DNA of 64,000 bases, taken from positions 96,177-160,176 of the forward strand of contig JADJNU010000004.1 in NCBI GenBank assembly GCA_016714165.1, in the 5' to 3' direction. The notes beneath the pieces were generated by a model. It saw only the letters and a list, made by a program, of their open reading frames with translations. It was not told where the DNA came from and made no database searches. Shown here piece by piece: positions 1-8,763 of the stretch. Within the stretch, counting starts at the first letter, position 1. Each line of letters starts with the position of its first letter. Origin of the DNA: Bdellovibrionales bacterium (lineage in GTDB: Bacteria; Bdellovibrionota; Bdellovibrionia; Bdellovibrionales; UBA1609). A program made the position numbers and the translations under genes.

Positions 1-435
1 ATTGTCCCCGTTGGCCCTGCGCTGATTGGCATCAGAAAAAATGCGTTCTCCTTCAGGGGTAAGTTTACTGAGAGAATCGTAGTAGCGACCCCCAATTGAA
101 ACTTTTGGCGTGATATGGAAGTCAAGTGCGTAACCAAGGTTATTTGTCTTAATATAGGAATCGCCTCCGGTGACACCATCATAACTGATTCCAAATTCGA
201 ACCGAAGATTTCGATCAACGGACCGATTCTGAACAACTCGAACTCGATTTTCACCGTCAATAGCTTTGGCTCGTTCTGCAATCGCTTTATTGGAGCCCAA
301 GGAATCTAATTCGCTACCAATAGCAACAGAACGACCTTTCTCCCCAGCCAGTGCAGTCGTTAAGGCAGAGTCTGCCATGAAGGCAGCCCATGTGACGAGA
401 ACTGAAAATAAAAATGACATGATTGTGTGATTCAT
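1..435 (-). CDS. Outer-membrane beta-barrel protein of motility operon (partial)
   Basis: The frame is open from an ATG at 435 to the window edge, so the C-terminus is missing (145 codons seen). Residues 1 to about 30 form a signal peptide (MNHTIMSFLFSVLVTW...). The visible mature part has alternating beta-strand-like stretches such as LRFEFGISYDG and YALDFHITPKVSIGGRYYD, typical of a small outer-membrane barrel. The start overlaps the stop of the upstream lipoprotein gene as ATGA, so the two are translationally coupled. It is the last visible gene of a block beginning with TolQ/TolR homologues. In Myxococcus and Bdellovibrio, Glt gliding-motility clusters include an outer-membrane barrel (GltH-like), and that is the inferred role; the sequence alone shows only an exported barrel. 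Confidence 0.7.
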   Translation of the reverse strand, partial: MNHTIMSFLFSVLVTWAAFMADSALTTALAGEKGRSVAIGSELDSLGSNKAIAERAKAIDGENRVRVVQNRSVDRNLRFEFGISYDGVTGGDSYIKTNNLGYALDFHITPKVSIGGRYYDSLSKLTPEGERIFSDANQRRANGDN

Positions 436-1487
436 TTCTTACCTCTCCCTCTGAAGCTTTTTCCTTTGACGGGCTTTTGAACTGGTTTGCTTGCAGCAAC
501 AGGATTCCCTGCGCCTACAGTCGTCGGAGCAGCGGCGGTGGAGTTGCCGGAAAGTACGGTCACACTCGAGGCAGGTGATGCTTCAGGTAATGGCCGCACA
601 ATCTTTATCACAAGATTTTCGTGTGGTGAAATCAGAGGGGGCTGTTGCTCTTGATTTGAAACTGAGAAGCGAACAAGCCCGTCAAGGGAGTTTCTAGTCG
701 GATTTCTTTTAAGGAACTCGCTGTTCACCTTCAGGAATTGGACAATAATAGTTTGTAGTATGTCAGGATCAATGTCTAATATAAACCGGTATGTATTATT
801 TCCTAATGATAAGGGGTGAGTTCCTTTTATGGCTGGAGCCAAGTTGATCACCGGATTCTCTTTCGAAACTGCATTTCCATCAAAATCCCAGTTGAGATCG
901 AGTGCTTGGCTGTCTTTAAGTCCCGTCGCCACAACATCAAGTCTGATCGACGAGGGGCTGGCAGAGGTTGGATTGATTTTATCGGGAGCGCTGATCTCCT
1001 TGATCATTGGCACTTCAGATGTACTCGAGACAACAATTCCCATCTGTGTTTGGCATTGTTCTGTTGCAATCGATTGGCTATTTGGAACAAGTTCAATTTG
1101 GAAGGATTTAAAACTCTTTCCAACCTCAACAGTGCCTCTGGGCGGCGCATATTTTATCACAAACATCAAACCATTTGGAGTCATGCCACTTTTTACAGGC
1201 TGTTCAAATCCGACGGGAGCCTCGTTGATAGAGATGGACTGAGTCGATGTGGCATAGGAGCCACGGACAAAGATTTCTGCGCTTGTGAGTTTTTCTTCAA
1301 CCGCAAACAGGGTGGGTGGAGCTATGATATTAATTCCGCACCCAGACTTGTAGGTCTGGTCCTCCGTCTTCAGGTTCACGGGCGGGATGTCCGACTTCAC
1401 ATTTGGATATTTCTCGAGAGGATCCTTAGATCCACCACATCCAGTAGTGATAAGACTCGCGAATATAATTAAAGAAATATTTTTCAT
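432..1487 (-). CDS. Lipoprotein of the Glt-type motility cluster
   Basis: 351 aa. A lipoprotein signal peptide is clear: MKNISLIIFASLITTGC, with the lipidated Cys at residue 17, then GGSKD. The rest is beta-rich with no catalytic motif that I recognise; the region around residues 160-200 (TSASPSSIRLDVVATGLKDS) resembles an Ig-like fold. The C-terminus is Ala/Pro-rich and ends in a basic tail (GKSFRGRGKK). The start ATG at 1487 has AAAGGA just upstream and lies 9 bases after the GltG-like gene; its TGA overlaps the next gene's ATG. Position in the operon suggests an envelope component of the gliding/adhesion complex linking the TonB-like protein to the outer-membrane barrel; that role is inferred. 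Confidence 0.7.
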   Translation of the reverse strand: MKNISLIIFASLITTGCGGSKDPLEKYPNVKSDIPPVNLKTEDQTYKSGCGINIIAPPTLFAVEEKLTSAEIFVRGSYATSTQSISINEAPVGFEQPVKSGMTPNGLMFVIKYAPPRGTVEVGKSFKSFQIELVPNSQSIATEQCQTQMGIVVSSTSEVPMIKEISAPDKINPTSASPSSIRLDVVATGLKDSQALDLNWDFDGNAVSKENPVINLAPAIKGTHPLSLGNNTYRFILDIDPDILQTIIVQFLKVNSEFLKRNPTRNSLDGLVRFSVSNQEQQPPLISPHENLVIKIVRPLPEASPASSVTVLSGNSTAAAPTTVGAGNPVAASKPVQKPVKGKSFRGRGKK

Positions 1488-1496
1488 ATGAGTCCT

Positions 1497-2711
1497 TTAG
1501 CCTTGGTTTAATCGCTTGAGTAAGAACGGATAGGTGACCTTTACAGCAACATTTCCTTTTGGTTTGGGAAATCTCCAAGCGCGAAGTTTCCCCAGAATAC
1601 ATGATTCCACTTGTATTGCTGAGAGGCTTGTGTGAGCAACTTTTGCGACAGTCACTTGGCCACCAGGAGAAATCACAAAATTGACTGCAACGCGGCCAGA
1701 CAGATCTGGCTTTGTCTGTAATCCTCTTTCGTAACAATAAATAACTTGCCCCTGATTCCGGCGAATGACCGCATTGATCTGATCGGGGTGGAGTCCGCCT
1801 TCAACCGTAGCTTCCTCACTCATTGGGAGGTAATAGCCTCCCGAGCTTCCGGCCATCTTCATGGAGCCGTAACCAGCTTGTCCCTGTCCCTTCCCCTTGG
1901 TTCCATAACCGCCATAGCCGCTTAAGTTTTCGCCACCACCAATACCAGCTTGAACTAATCCATGGCCCAGAAGCCCCCGTTCGGATCCTCCCCTCGCTCG
2001 AGAAGAATCAAATCCATAGCCACCAGACTTCGAGGCGGACTTGGAAAGTCCTCCCGGTCCGTTTGAGTTCTTATCCATTCCGCCTAGTGCGCTGAGAGCT
2101 CCCATTCGATTGAGATCGTTCCCGGCTCGTTCATTACGTGTTTTGACCTTGGTCGGTTGGTTTATGACAACCTTCTTGGGTTGTACTTTTGGCGATTTTT
2201 TCGGAATAACCTGTGCTTGCTGTGGTACCGGTTTGATTTTCTGAGTACTTGGTTTTACAACCGGCACCTTTTTTTCGATCAAGTCTTCCTTCTTAAATAC
2301 AGTTACCACTTGGGATTCCGGTTGTTCTTGGCGGTGAATCCACCAGCCAATGAGAAGTGTCAGAAGAAGTAAGCTCACCTGAATTCCAGCTGTCCATTTA
2401 ATGAAGAAGATGAAATCACGGTTCTGTTCTTTGCGTTCAGAGACATCAGGTGTCACTTGAGCAACTGATTGAACGTGCCGAATTTGTCCCCAGGCTCCCT
2501 TCATAACAACCTGATCGACAGGACTCGACTTCGCTATATCTCCCAACTTATCAACCTGAATTCCTTCATCGGTCAGTTCTTTACTGTCTCGTACAATTTC
2601 AATCCGTTTAAGGTCATGACGATAGATAATTTCCAGCTCCTCCCGCGTGAACGGAAGTACGCGAGCTGTTTCTCCGTGGGAATTCTGCAAAATCAAATAG
2701 CTATTTTTCAT
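1497..2711 (-). CDS. gltG: GltG/PglI-like TonB-type protein with AgmX/PglI C-terminal domain
   Basis: 404 aa from ATG at 2711. That start has a good ribosome binding site (AGGTAGAGG) and sits 7 bases after the preceding stop; a longer frame from 2804 would overlap the upstream gene. Residues 1-95 are cytoplasmic, about 100-125 one membrane helix (FIFFIKWTAGIQVSLLLLTL), 140-210 a Lys/Pro-rich periplasmic stretch, and 215-300 Gly/Ser/Tyr-rich. The last 100 residues form a TonB-like domain (ALRRNQ-type start VIRRNQGQVIYCYERGL, GRVAVNFVISPGGQV, LRAWRFPKP). This is the AgmX/PglI C-terminal domain layout known in Myxococcus gliding proteins. It probably carries energy from the AglRQS motor to the outer membrane. 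I see no obvious FHA domain, although the first 60 residues could be a degenerate one. Confidence 0.8.
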   Translation of the reverse strand: MKNSYLILQNSHGETARVLPFTREELEIIYRHDLKRIEIVRDSKELTDEGIQVDKLGDIAKSSPVDQVVMKGAWGQIRHVQSVAQVTPDVSERKEQNRDFIFFIKWTAGIQVSLLLLTLLIGWWIHRQEQPESQVVTVFKKEDLIEKKVPVVKPSTQKIKPVPQQAQVIPKKSPKVQPKKVVINQPTKVKTRNERAGNDLNRMGALSALGGMDKNSNGPGGLSKSASKSGGYGFDSSRARGGSERGLLGHGLVQAGIGGGENLSGYGGYGTKGKGQGQAGYGSMKMAGSSGGYYLPMSEEATVEGGLHPDQINAVIRRNQGQVIYCYERGLQTKPDLSGRVAVNFVISPGGQVTVAKVAHTSLSAIQVESCILGKLRAWRFPKPKGNVAVKVTYPFLLKRLNQG

Positions 2712-2718
2712 ATCGCCT

Positions 2719-3057
2719 CTACCTTCCTGATGCGGAGCGAACCGCACGATCCTGAAAATCCCATCTGTAATCAATGAGACGTGGAATATCTTTTTCATTC
2801 TCAACGGTTGTTGTCATTCCAAGGGGAGATTGGCGTAAGCCTCGAACAGTCAAATCATTAAAATTAATATCCGTGCTCAATTTTGAAACTTCGGCATTAT
2901 GGTTGGATACCACTTTCTGCTTCTTCATACCCTTATTTGGCCTTCCCGATTTAACTGAGCCGGAAGAGGATTTGGCTTCGCAAACTGACAGCCTGTCGGT
3001 CGTACCGAGAAAAAACAACAGGGTCGCAAGTTCAAGAGTGACAATTAATGGCCTCAT
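2719..3057 (-). CDS. Small exported protein in the motility operon
   Basis: 112 aa. It has a hydrophobic N-terminus (MRPLIVTLELATLLFFLGT) that could be a signal peptide or anchor, then a basic Ser/Lys-rich linker and a polar C-terminus. No known domain is evident. The ATG at 3057 follows the TPR gene's stop by only 3 bases and is preceded by a GGAG-type ribosome binding site inside that gene; it ends 7 bases before the GltG-like start. Tight packing on both sides indicates a true operon member. A GltF-like role is possible by position only. Confidence 0.6.
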   Translation of the reverse strand: MRPLIVTLELATLLFFLGTTDRLSVCEAKSSSGSVKSGRPNKGMKKQKVVSNHNAEVSKLSTDINFNDLTVRGLRQSPLGMTTTVENEKDIPRLIDYRWDFQDRAVRSASGR

Positions 3058-3060
3058 CTT

Positions 3061-6012
3061 CTATCTCCGTGTCTCAGATTTAATCTGAGATAATCTTTCA
3101 TCTAAATATGCAATCAAAGGACCGTTTGCACGTTTTGCTTCTAACTCACGAAGGTCTTCAAGTGTTGATGGGTCCAATGGATTTTTCTCGACATTTTGGC
3201 GTGCTTTTTCTATTCGTGAAGGATTCACTTTCAAATTTTGAATTTCGCTCTCGAATCGAGAAACCTCACTGCTTGGGAGGAATTCCCGGAGGGCCCTGTA
3301 ATCACTCAGAGCGACAATGCGAGCCACCGGATCTTCGCTACCAATTGAGTTCCTCAGTTTATCAATGTTCTGCGAGTTAATAGAAAAGAAATTGGACAAC
3401 AGAGTTTCAGCCTCTTTGGAAGCCAGTTGATAAGGCTGTGCTCGCTCCTGAATCAGCTTACTGTAGGTTGCTCTTTCCAATTGAGAGAGACCCTTAGGGG
3501 TTGGGAGGCCAGTCAGTTGGCGATAAAATCGATTATTTTCTCTGACAATTGTTTTGAGAGCGAGAACTTGTAAATAGATATCTCCGTGTTGATTGGCTTC
3601 ATTGTATTCGTTCTTTAGCTTCTCAAGAAGCTGCATTCTTTCCTTGATTCCTTTTTGGAGACCTCGATCTGAGGTTGTTGCAATGCTGTGACGGTGCACC
3701 CGATCAGAAAACTGCAGAAAATTCTTTCGGAGCTTTAGATTTGATAGGTAGATTCCTTCTGGTGTGGCACGCACGCCGGGAACAGAAAGGGCTCTATCAA
3801 TTTTTGCAGGACGAGGATCTTGTGAGTGAATTTCCAGGGTGATTTGGGCCAATAGATCCGGATTTGACTTCAATTGACCTATCATTCTGTCATAGACCGC
3901 CCATTTGTAATGACTTCGGCGGATCAGCTTGATGCGAATGAGGTTGGTGTTGCGTGTGGATCGAGCTGTTCTGAGATAATCATTGAAGTGCTTTTCAGGG
4001 TTGAGTCCTGCCAACTCGGCCAGAAGTCCCAGGCGCAAAGACCTTTGTTCTTGAGTTAAATTTTTCATTGGCATGTCGCTGGCGACATTATAGGCTTCCA
4101 TAAATTCCAATTTAAGTTCATGAACCCAGAGCAGACTTTTCTTAGCCAATTCGATGTCAGTCTTTGTTATGCCTCTCACGGCTAAAAGTTTCTTGCTAGA
4201 CGAAGAAATTGTTTCGAGATCTTTAAGTTTTTCAGAACTCAAAATCATGGTGCGATAATGAGTTGCCTGATCAAAAGCAGACAAATGTTTAACTGGATAA
4301 GATGTTAGGATTTTTAACTCAGAACGAACCAGTGAATCGTCAATGGGCGTTGATTTCAAAGCTAAGACAATCTGGTTGATTGTAACCTTGCGCCCAATTT
4401 CATTAAAATGATCGGAGCGATTGGGAAACTTGGGAGCATAAAGTCGGGAAAAATCACGGATCTCGCGATCATTTTTGATAAGTTTCAAAGCGTCAAGTGA
4501 GAGTTCAGCAGACTGCAAGCGAAGTTTGCTATCCTTGAAATCGCTATCCAGAGCTAAGAGTTTGAACGCCTCCGCAGCTTCTGCATACTTGTTGGTCTTG
4601 TAGAGAATATAGGCAAGCTGATAGCGAACGGTGTAGGCCAAGGGTCCATTTGAATTAAGTTCGAGATATTTTTTGAGAGCCCTCTCATAAAGCGATTGAT
4701 TGTGGCTTTCTTCGGCAATCTCAATGGCGATGACCAGAGAGGATTCCAATTCCTTTTTCATTTTCTTTTTTGCAGAAATAATCGCCGCTTGCTCGTAGAG
4801 TTCGTAAGCAGTAATTCTATCATTGCGTTGTTTTGCCACTTGAGCAGCCCAAACGATAACTTCAAAATCCTCAGGATTGCAGGAGATATACTTTTGATAA
4901 GCCAATGAGAGATTTTTCGTTGGGGCGGTCTTTTCCTTTTTTGTCCAAGTAACTAAAAGGGATTTAAAATCGTTTTTGACACTCTCACATTTTTTGTCTG
5001 AACAGTTCTTTTTTTGAACGAAGACAACAGTCTGATCGAGATGATGGAGAGCTTGAGGATAATTTTCAAGGTCATAAAAGTTCTGCGCGAGCTTCAATTG
5101 GATTTCGGCACTGTCTTGGCTTGAGCTATCTTGTCGCAGCAAAAGGGTCCAGATAAGAAGAGAACCTTTCTTGTTCCCAAGACGATCAGCTTCTTCGCCA
5201 AAAAATTTGAGATTTTCGATTCTATCCTTTTCTGGAGAATGTGCAAGATAGGTATCTACATCCTTGGATGTAAAAGGGTTTCGTGCCTGCATGGTTGCAT
5301 AATCTCGCATGAGATCTTTGTGGAATGCAGTGAGAGAAAGTCTTTCGGCCTGTCTGATGGCCTTTTGTATTGTTCGTAGCGCTTCATCGTTGCGTCCAAG
5401 ATTGTAGGCTGTCCACGATTGGCGAAAGACGATGTAGGCCCGGTCTTCAGGCGTGGCTCTTCGAAGTGCTGAGTCGTAGGAGATCGCAGCTTTACGATAG
5501 TCCCCATTTTGGAATAACATTTCTGCTATGCCGAGGTGGGCTTTTGAGTGAATTTTGAACTGTCGATTATCCTTAAGTATTTCCTTATAGGTCTTCTCCA
5601 TACTTTTGCTCTGATTTGTCAACTTGTAAAGATTAGCCAACTGAAGGTTGACCCTTTGAAGATCTTCAACGTGGTTTAGGATCATTCGTTTTGTTGCCAG
5701 GTAGTACGCGATCGCCTTCTCGCGATCCTTTTTTGCGTCTTTGCATTCGGTGCAATTTTTTTCACCAGCTGCAATGTCTTTAAGGCGGGCGCGCTCAGAA
5801 TAGAGATCACCAAGCCGAATCTTTATGGTGGTTGCCTGTTCTGAGTTATTCGGCAAACTGGGCAGTACAGCTGTGAGTTTTCCAATCAGGGCGTCATGAG
5901 TTTGCAGATCCATTCTTGCAACGGCAGACGACTCCGATTCGGAGCTGTAGCTTTGAAGTGACACGAGGCTTGAAAAAATGAAGGCAAGAGCCATCAGGCT
6001 TGAGCGACTCAC
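3061..6012 (-). CDS. Large periplasmic TPR-repeat protein of the Glt/Agl motility cluster
   Basis: 983 aa starting with GTG at 6012. The N-terminal signal peptide is MSRSSLMALAFIFSSLVSLQS, cleaved near residue 22. Most of the rest is helical-hairpin repeat: TPR-like units are visible at about 100-220 (AHLGIAEMLFQNGDYRKAAISYDSALRRA), 290-330 (FYDLENYPQALHHLDQTV), 385-420 and 450-480 (YQLAYILYKTNKYAEAAEAF). Tandem TPRs serve as protein-binding scaffolds. Myxococcus Glt clusters contain TPR proteins of this kind (GltD/GltE), and the neighbours match. The GTG overlaps the end of the upstream TolR-like gene by four bases (GTGA) if that gene is read through its in-frame TAA. Which Glt protein it corresponds to cannot be settled from sequence alone. 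Confidence 0.75.
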   Translation of the reverse strand: MSRSSLMALAFIFSSLVSLQSYSSESESSAVARMDLQTHDALIGKLTAVLPSLPNNSEQATTIKIRLGDLYSERARLKDIAAGEKNCTECKDAKKDREKAIAYYLATKRMILNHVEDLQRVNLQLANLYKLTNQSKSMEKTYKEILKDNRQFKIHSKAHLGIAEMLFQNGDYRKAAISYDSALRRATPEDRAYIVFRQSWTAYNLGRNDEALRTIQKAIRQAERLSLTAFHKDLMRDYATMQARNPFTSKDVDTYLAHSPEKDRIENLKFFGEEADRLGNKKGSLLIWTLLLRQDSSSQDSAEIQLKLAQNFYDLENYPQALHHLDQTVVFVQKKNCSDKKCESVKNDFKSLLVTWTKKEKTAPTKNLSLAYQKYISCNPEDFEVIVWAAQVAKQRNDRITAYELYEQAAIISAKKKMKKELESSLVIAIEIAEESHNQSLYERALKKYLELNSNGPLAYTVRYQLAYILYKTNKYAEAAEAFKLLALDSDFKDSKLRLQSAELSLDALKLIKNDREIRDFSRLYAPKFPNRSDHFNEIGRKVTINQIVLALKSTPIDDSLVRSELKILTSYPVKHLSAFDQATHYRTMILSSEKLKDLETISSSSKKLLAVRGITKTDIELAKKSLLWVHELKLEFMEAYNVASDMPMKNLTQEQRSLRLGLLAELAGLNPEKHFNDYLRTARSTRNTNLIRIKLIRRSHYKWAVYDRMIGQLKSNPDLLAQITLEIHSQDPRPAKIDRALSVPGVRATPEGIYLSNLKLRKNFLQFSDRVHRHSIATTSDRGLQKGIKERMQLLEKLKNEYNEANQHGDIYLQVLALKTIVRENNRFYRQLTGLPTPKGLSQLERATYSKLIQERAQPYQLASKEAETLLSNFFSINSQNIDKLRNSIGSEDPVARIVALSDYRALREFLPSSEVSRFESEIQNLKVNPSRIEKARQNVEKNPLDPSTLEDLRELEAKRANGPLIAYLDERLSQIKSETRR

Positions 6013-6455
6013 ATTTTCTCCTCTTTGATAACTGCAAATTGAACTTCAGAAAAGCCAGATTGCAGACCAGCCACAACGACGGGATTAAGCTCACTTTAGG
6101 TCAGTTGACGGTCAGCTTGAATGACGATGGCCTTTTTGTCGGGGTTGTCGGTTTGTAAGTCTGAGAGCTTCTTTAACTCTTCTCCCAATTCTTGGAGAGC
6201 GATCGTTCTTCCTGAGATTTGGTAGGATTGATTTTTGTTAACAAGAATAACGAGCGAATTCGTCAGGGCCTGTGCTTGACTGGCCTTTGGAAGGACCATT
6301 CCGTTTGGCATATCGAGATCGATTTCGCCAAATGAGGTCGCCAATAGCAAATAAACCAGAATAATGGCGAAACAATCAACCAATGAGGTCAAGTTGTGTC
6401 CGCTGTGTTCTCCAGAGTGGGACTTAGATTTCTTAAACGAATTGGCTTTTCTCAT
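6009..6455 (-). CDS. aglS: TolR/ExbD-family proton-channel subunit AglS-like, interrupted by an in-frame TAA
   Basis: A single N-terminal membrane helix (LTSLVDCFAIILVYLLLATSF) carries the ExbD/TolR proton-pathway Asp at residue 27, followed by a periplasmic domain. ATG at 6455 is preferred over GTG at 6470 because GAGG lies about 9 bases upstream of it. The frame meets TAA at 6096-6098 after QADRQLT, but the same frame continues for 27 codons (SELNPVVVAGLQSGFSEV..., ending KEEKM) to a TGA at 6009. That is exactly the C-terminal helix-strand expected of ExbD, and its end overlaps the next gene's GTG. The original codon was therefore sense. Either the gene is freshly inactivated or truncated by 28 residues, or the base is a consensus error. 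AglR, AglQ and AglS together form the motility motor. Confidence 0.8.
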
Positions 6456-6472
6456 ATATAGGGACCTCACTG

Positions 6473-6907
6473 TTATAAAGGAGCAATGCCGATGTCGACA
6501 AATTCGGCCTTCTTTAAGAAATTCATCGCTTGAATCAGATCTTCGTAACTAGAGTTTGTTTGTGGAAATACAATGGCCGTTCGGAGTTCTGGGTTTTCCA
6601 TCTTTTTGGATCCCGCGTAATCAGCAAGATCGTCAAAAGTGATACGCTTCTTTTTATCATTAACTTTAAGACCGTGGGTCGAAACTAGAATACTGTCCTT
6701 GGATTCCAGTTCCACCCACATTGATTTTGGATTTTCATCTTGAGATTGAGCTTCAGTACCTAAACCCTGCTTGGAGGACATGACCCCTGCTTGAAGCCAA
6801 ACAGCAGTGAAGAGCAAAAAGCTGATGCATACAGACAGCAGGTCGATAAACGGGACAAGATTGACTTCAGCGGAAGCATGAGATTTTTTCTTGTTACGGG
6901 AAAACAT
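6473..6907 (-). CDS. aglQ: TolR/ExbD-family motor subunit AglQ-like
   Basis: 144 aa, the usual ExbD/TolR length. A short basic cytoplasmic tail (MFSRNKKKSHASAEVNLVPF) leads into one membrane helix with the conserved Asp22 (PFIDLLSVCISFLLFTAVWL), then a periplasmic domain ending FVDIGIAPL. The Asp faces the proton path formed with the TolQ-like subunit. AAGGACGTGAC precedes the ATG. It lies between a TolQ homologue and a second ExbD homologue; the trio TolQ-TolR-TolR is the AglR-AglQ-AglS arrangement of gliding motors rather than the TolQR or ExbBD pair. Confidence 0.85.
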   Translation of the reverse strand: MFSRNKKKSHASAEVNLVPFIDLLSVCISFLLFTAVWLQAGVMSSKQGLGTEAQSQDENPKSMWVELESKDSILVSTHGLKVNDKKKRITFDDLADYAGSKKMENPELRTAIVFPQTNSSYEDLIQAMNFLKKAEFVDIGIAPL

Positions 6908-6944
6908 TTGTCACGTCCTTATAAATAAATATTAAAACTATTTA

Positions 6945-7613
6945 CTATATAGATTTCCGTTTAGCGCGCGGTACATTTTCGAAGCTATAGCAAAGCCAGT
7001 TGAGAACTTTCGTAGAAGCCTGATTCAAATCCTCTTGTAGCTCATTGGTTCTGTTAGAAAGCACTGAATACATGACAAGAGCTGGGATGGCGACGACAAG
7101 TCCATAGGCCGTACAGTTCATTGCTTCCGAAATTCCTGTTGAGAGAATTGTCGCCTTTTCAGCTCCATTCGCTAAACTCACAGCTGAGAACGATTTGATC
7201 ATCCCTGTAATTGTACCCAGGAGGCCAATGAGGGTTGATACGTTTCCTATCATCGACAATAAAGATGTCCTCTTTTCGAGTTTTGCATTTTCTGATGAAA
7301 GCACTTCTTCCATCTTTGCATGAATTTCATCTTTTCCGCCCAGGTTGATCGCCGATTGGATTCCTGCGACGGCCACTGAACCCAATGCATTTGATTGGGA
7401 GATGTTTCGAGCCTTGCTTAAGGCTTGATCGATTTGACCTTTTTTGATGTCGTCTTCAAAATGTCGAGCTAGCTTCTTTTGTCCTGGAGATCTCCTCAGA
7501 TACAAGAAATAAGCTCTCTCGATAATGATAGCAATGGAAAATATGTGCACGCCCAAAATGGCATACATCCAAATTCCGCCATGAGTGAAAGCCTCTGAAA
7601 TATACGTAAACAT
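6945..7613 (-). CDS. aglR: MotA/TolQ/ExbB-family proton-channel protein AglR-like
   Basis: 222 aa with three predicted membrane helices: about 12-34 (GGIWMYAILGVHIFSIAIIIERAY is the surrounding segment), 118-142 (SMIGNVSTLIGLLGTITGM) and 163-187 (AYGLVVAIPALVMYSVL). The large cytoplasmic loop lies between helices 1 and 2, as in TolQ and ExbB. The segment LIGLLGTITGMIKSF is the family signature. ATG at 7613 has GAGAGGTGG upstream. It is the first gene of the minus-strand motility operon, about 200 bases after the arfB stop. With the two ExbD-like subunits it should form an ion-driven inner-membrane motor powering gliding or envelope transport. Confidence 0.87.
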   Translation of the reverse strand: MFTYISEAFTHGGIWMYAILGVHIFSIAIIIERAYFLYLRRSPGQKKLARHFEDDIKKGQIDQALSKARNISQSNALGSVAVAGIQSAINLGGKDEIHAKMEEVLSSENAKLEKRTSLLSMIGNVSTLIGLLGTITGMIKSFSAVSLANGAEKATILSTGISEAMNCTAYGLVVAIPALVMYSVLSNRTNELQEDLNQASTKVLNWLCYSFENVPRAKRKSI

Positions 7614-7809
7614 TTGATACCACCTCTCTCTGGGTTTAGTTCCTCAGTTGTCTATCGCAATGGCGATGCCAGGCTAAAGCCACCGTTTAATGGCAATAGA
7701 AAGAAAAGAGGCTAAATGAATTTCAAAAGGAGTGACAATTATGGGAAGTTCGTTGCCTAGAATAGGATTAGGCCGTTTTGAGGAGATTCAGGTCGAGTGA
7801 CGCAAAAGT

Positions 7810-8220
7810 TCAATATCTGTATTTTTTGCGGGTCTTTTTGATTTCACCGCGCTGTTTTTTAGATTCAATACGTTTTGTTTTTACAGCTTTTGAGGGCTTT
7901 GTTTTTATTCTCTTTTTTGGAATAGACAGGGCCTTCTCAATCATTTTCTTCAGTTTTGAAATGCAGATTTCTTTGTTCTGTTCTCTGCTTCGATACTCTT
8001 CTGAAGTGAAAATAATGTATTCTCCCTTTTTTATGAGGGTTTGAAGCTCAGCGAGAGCTCTGGCCTTTTGGAATTGGGTCAACGCATGAGTTTTCGCGAG
8101 ATTCCAACGGACTTCAGCTTTTGACTCAGTTTTATTGACGTGCTGACCGCCGGGACCTGAGCTGCGGCTATAGCGAAAATCCAGTTCGTCCAAGATTCGT
8201 TTCCATGTGAAAGGAGTCAC
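7810..8220 (-). CDS. arfB: ArfB-type peptidyl-tRNA hydrolase (ribosome rescue)
   Basis: 136 aa. The GGQ loop that enters the peptidyl-transferase centre is present (RYSRSSGPGGQHVNKTESK, residues about 17-35). A long Lys/Arg-rich C-terminal tail follows (KKRIKTKPSKAVKTKR... to KKTRKKYRY), the part of ArfB that inserts into the empty mRNA channel of stalled ribosomes. There is no codon-recognition domain, and the protein is far shorter than RF1/RF2, so it is ArfB (YaeJ) and not a class I release factor. The start is GTG at 8220 with GAGGT five bases upstream. It releases nascent chains from non-stop complexes. Confidence 0.9.
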   Translation of the reverse strand: MTPFTWKRILDELDFRYSRSSGPGGQHVNKTESKAEVRWNLAKTHALTQFQKARALAELQTLIKKGEYIIFTSEEYRSREQNKEICISKLKKMIEKALSIPKKRIKTKPSKAVKTKRIESKKQRGEIKKTRKKYRY

Positions 8221-8292
8221 TTTTACCTCAAGTGCGAAAATGCTCTCTCTTCGAATATAAGCATCGAGCGCAAATACCCATGAGAATAAATT

Positions 8293-8763
8293 CTATTTCG
8301 TAGACGGGCGTTTGGCTACAAATTCTTCTCGGGGTCCGCCAAGGCTCCCTGAAACTCTAAGGATGAGGCCGTCCTGATAGCATTCGAAAAAATCCGTGGA
8401 TTTTATTCTTGTCGCAATCTCCTTTTCGTACTTTCGCATCTTGATTTGGTTGCATTCAGGAGATGGAGTCTCATCCTGTGCAGCGTCTGTTGAGTACCAG
8501 CATTCTTCCGAATTTCTCTCGTGGCTTGAAAAGCGAAGAACGGTCGCTGTGCGATCTGATAAGACGGCATTTCCAAGGCAGACTTCGGTCACAGCACTTC
8601 CGGCGACTATGTTGTCCCCGCACCAAATCCAATTCAGGAGAGAGCCCCTCCTCTGCTGGCAGGTGGAGTTGAGAGTTTTTTGGGCTTGTGTCTTCATCAA
8701 GAAGCCACCTTGATCGCATGAAATGGAGAAGAAGATGAAGGGCAGGAAGAGGATGAATCTCAA
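8293..8763 (-). CDS. Lipoprotein of unknown function
   Basis: 156 aa starting with TTG at 8763. The signal peptide ends in a lipobox, FFSISC, placing the lipidated Cys at residue 16 (CDQGG). The mature part has six further Cys residues (STCQQRRG, IWCGD, EVCLGN, EECWYS, PECNQ, FFECYQDG), suggesting disulphide-bonded periplasmic or surface location. No family was recognised. The TTG start overlaps the TGA (8760-8762) of the frame reconstructed upstream at 8760-9310 as TTGA, so the two genes are likely coupled and may act together. Confidence 0.6.
   Translation of the reverse strand: MRFILFLPFIFFSISCDQGGFLMKTQAQKTLNSTCQQRRGSLLNWIWCGDNIVAGSAVTEVCLGNAVLSDRTATVLRFSSHERNSEECWYSTDAAQDETPSPECNQIKMRKYEKEIATRIKSTDFFECYQDGLILRVSGSLGGPREEFVAKRPSTK

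Noticed and set aside
816..1472. Plus-strand ORF of 218 codons over the lipoprotein gene
   Set aside because: It is the antisense of a clear lipoprotein gene with signal peptide and operon coupling, and its protein looks random.
5894..6094. Separate small protein at the aglS/TPR junction
   Set aside because: It lies in a different frame from the in-frame continuation of aglS, which explains the region better.
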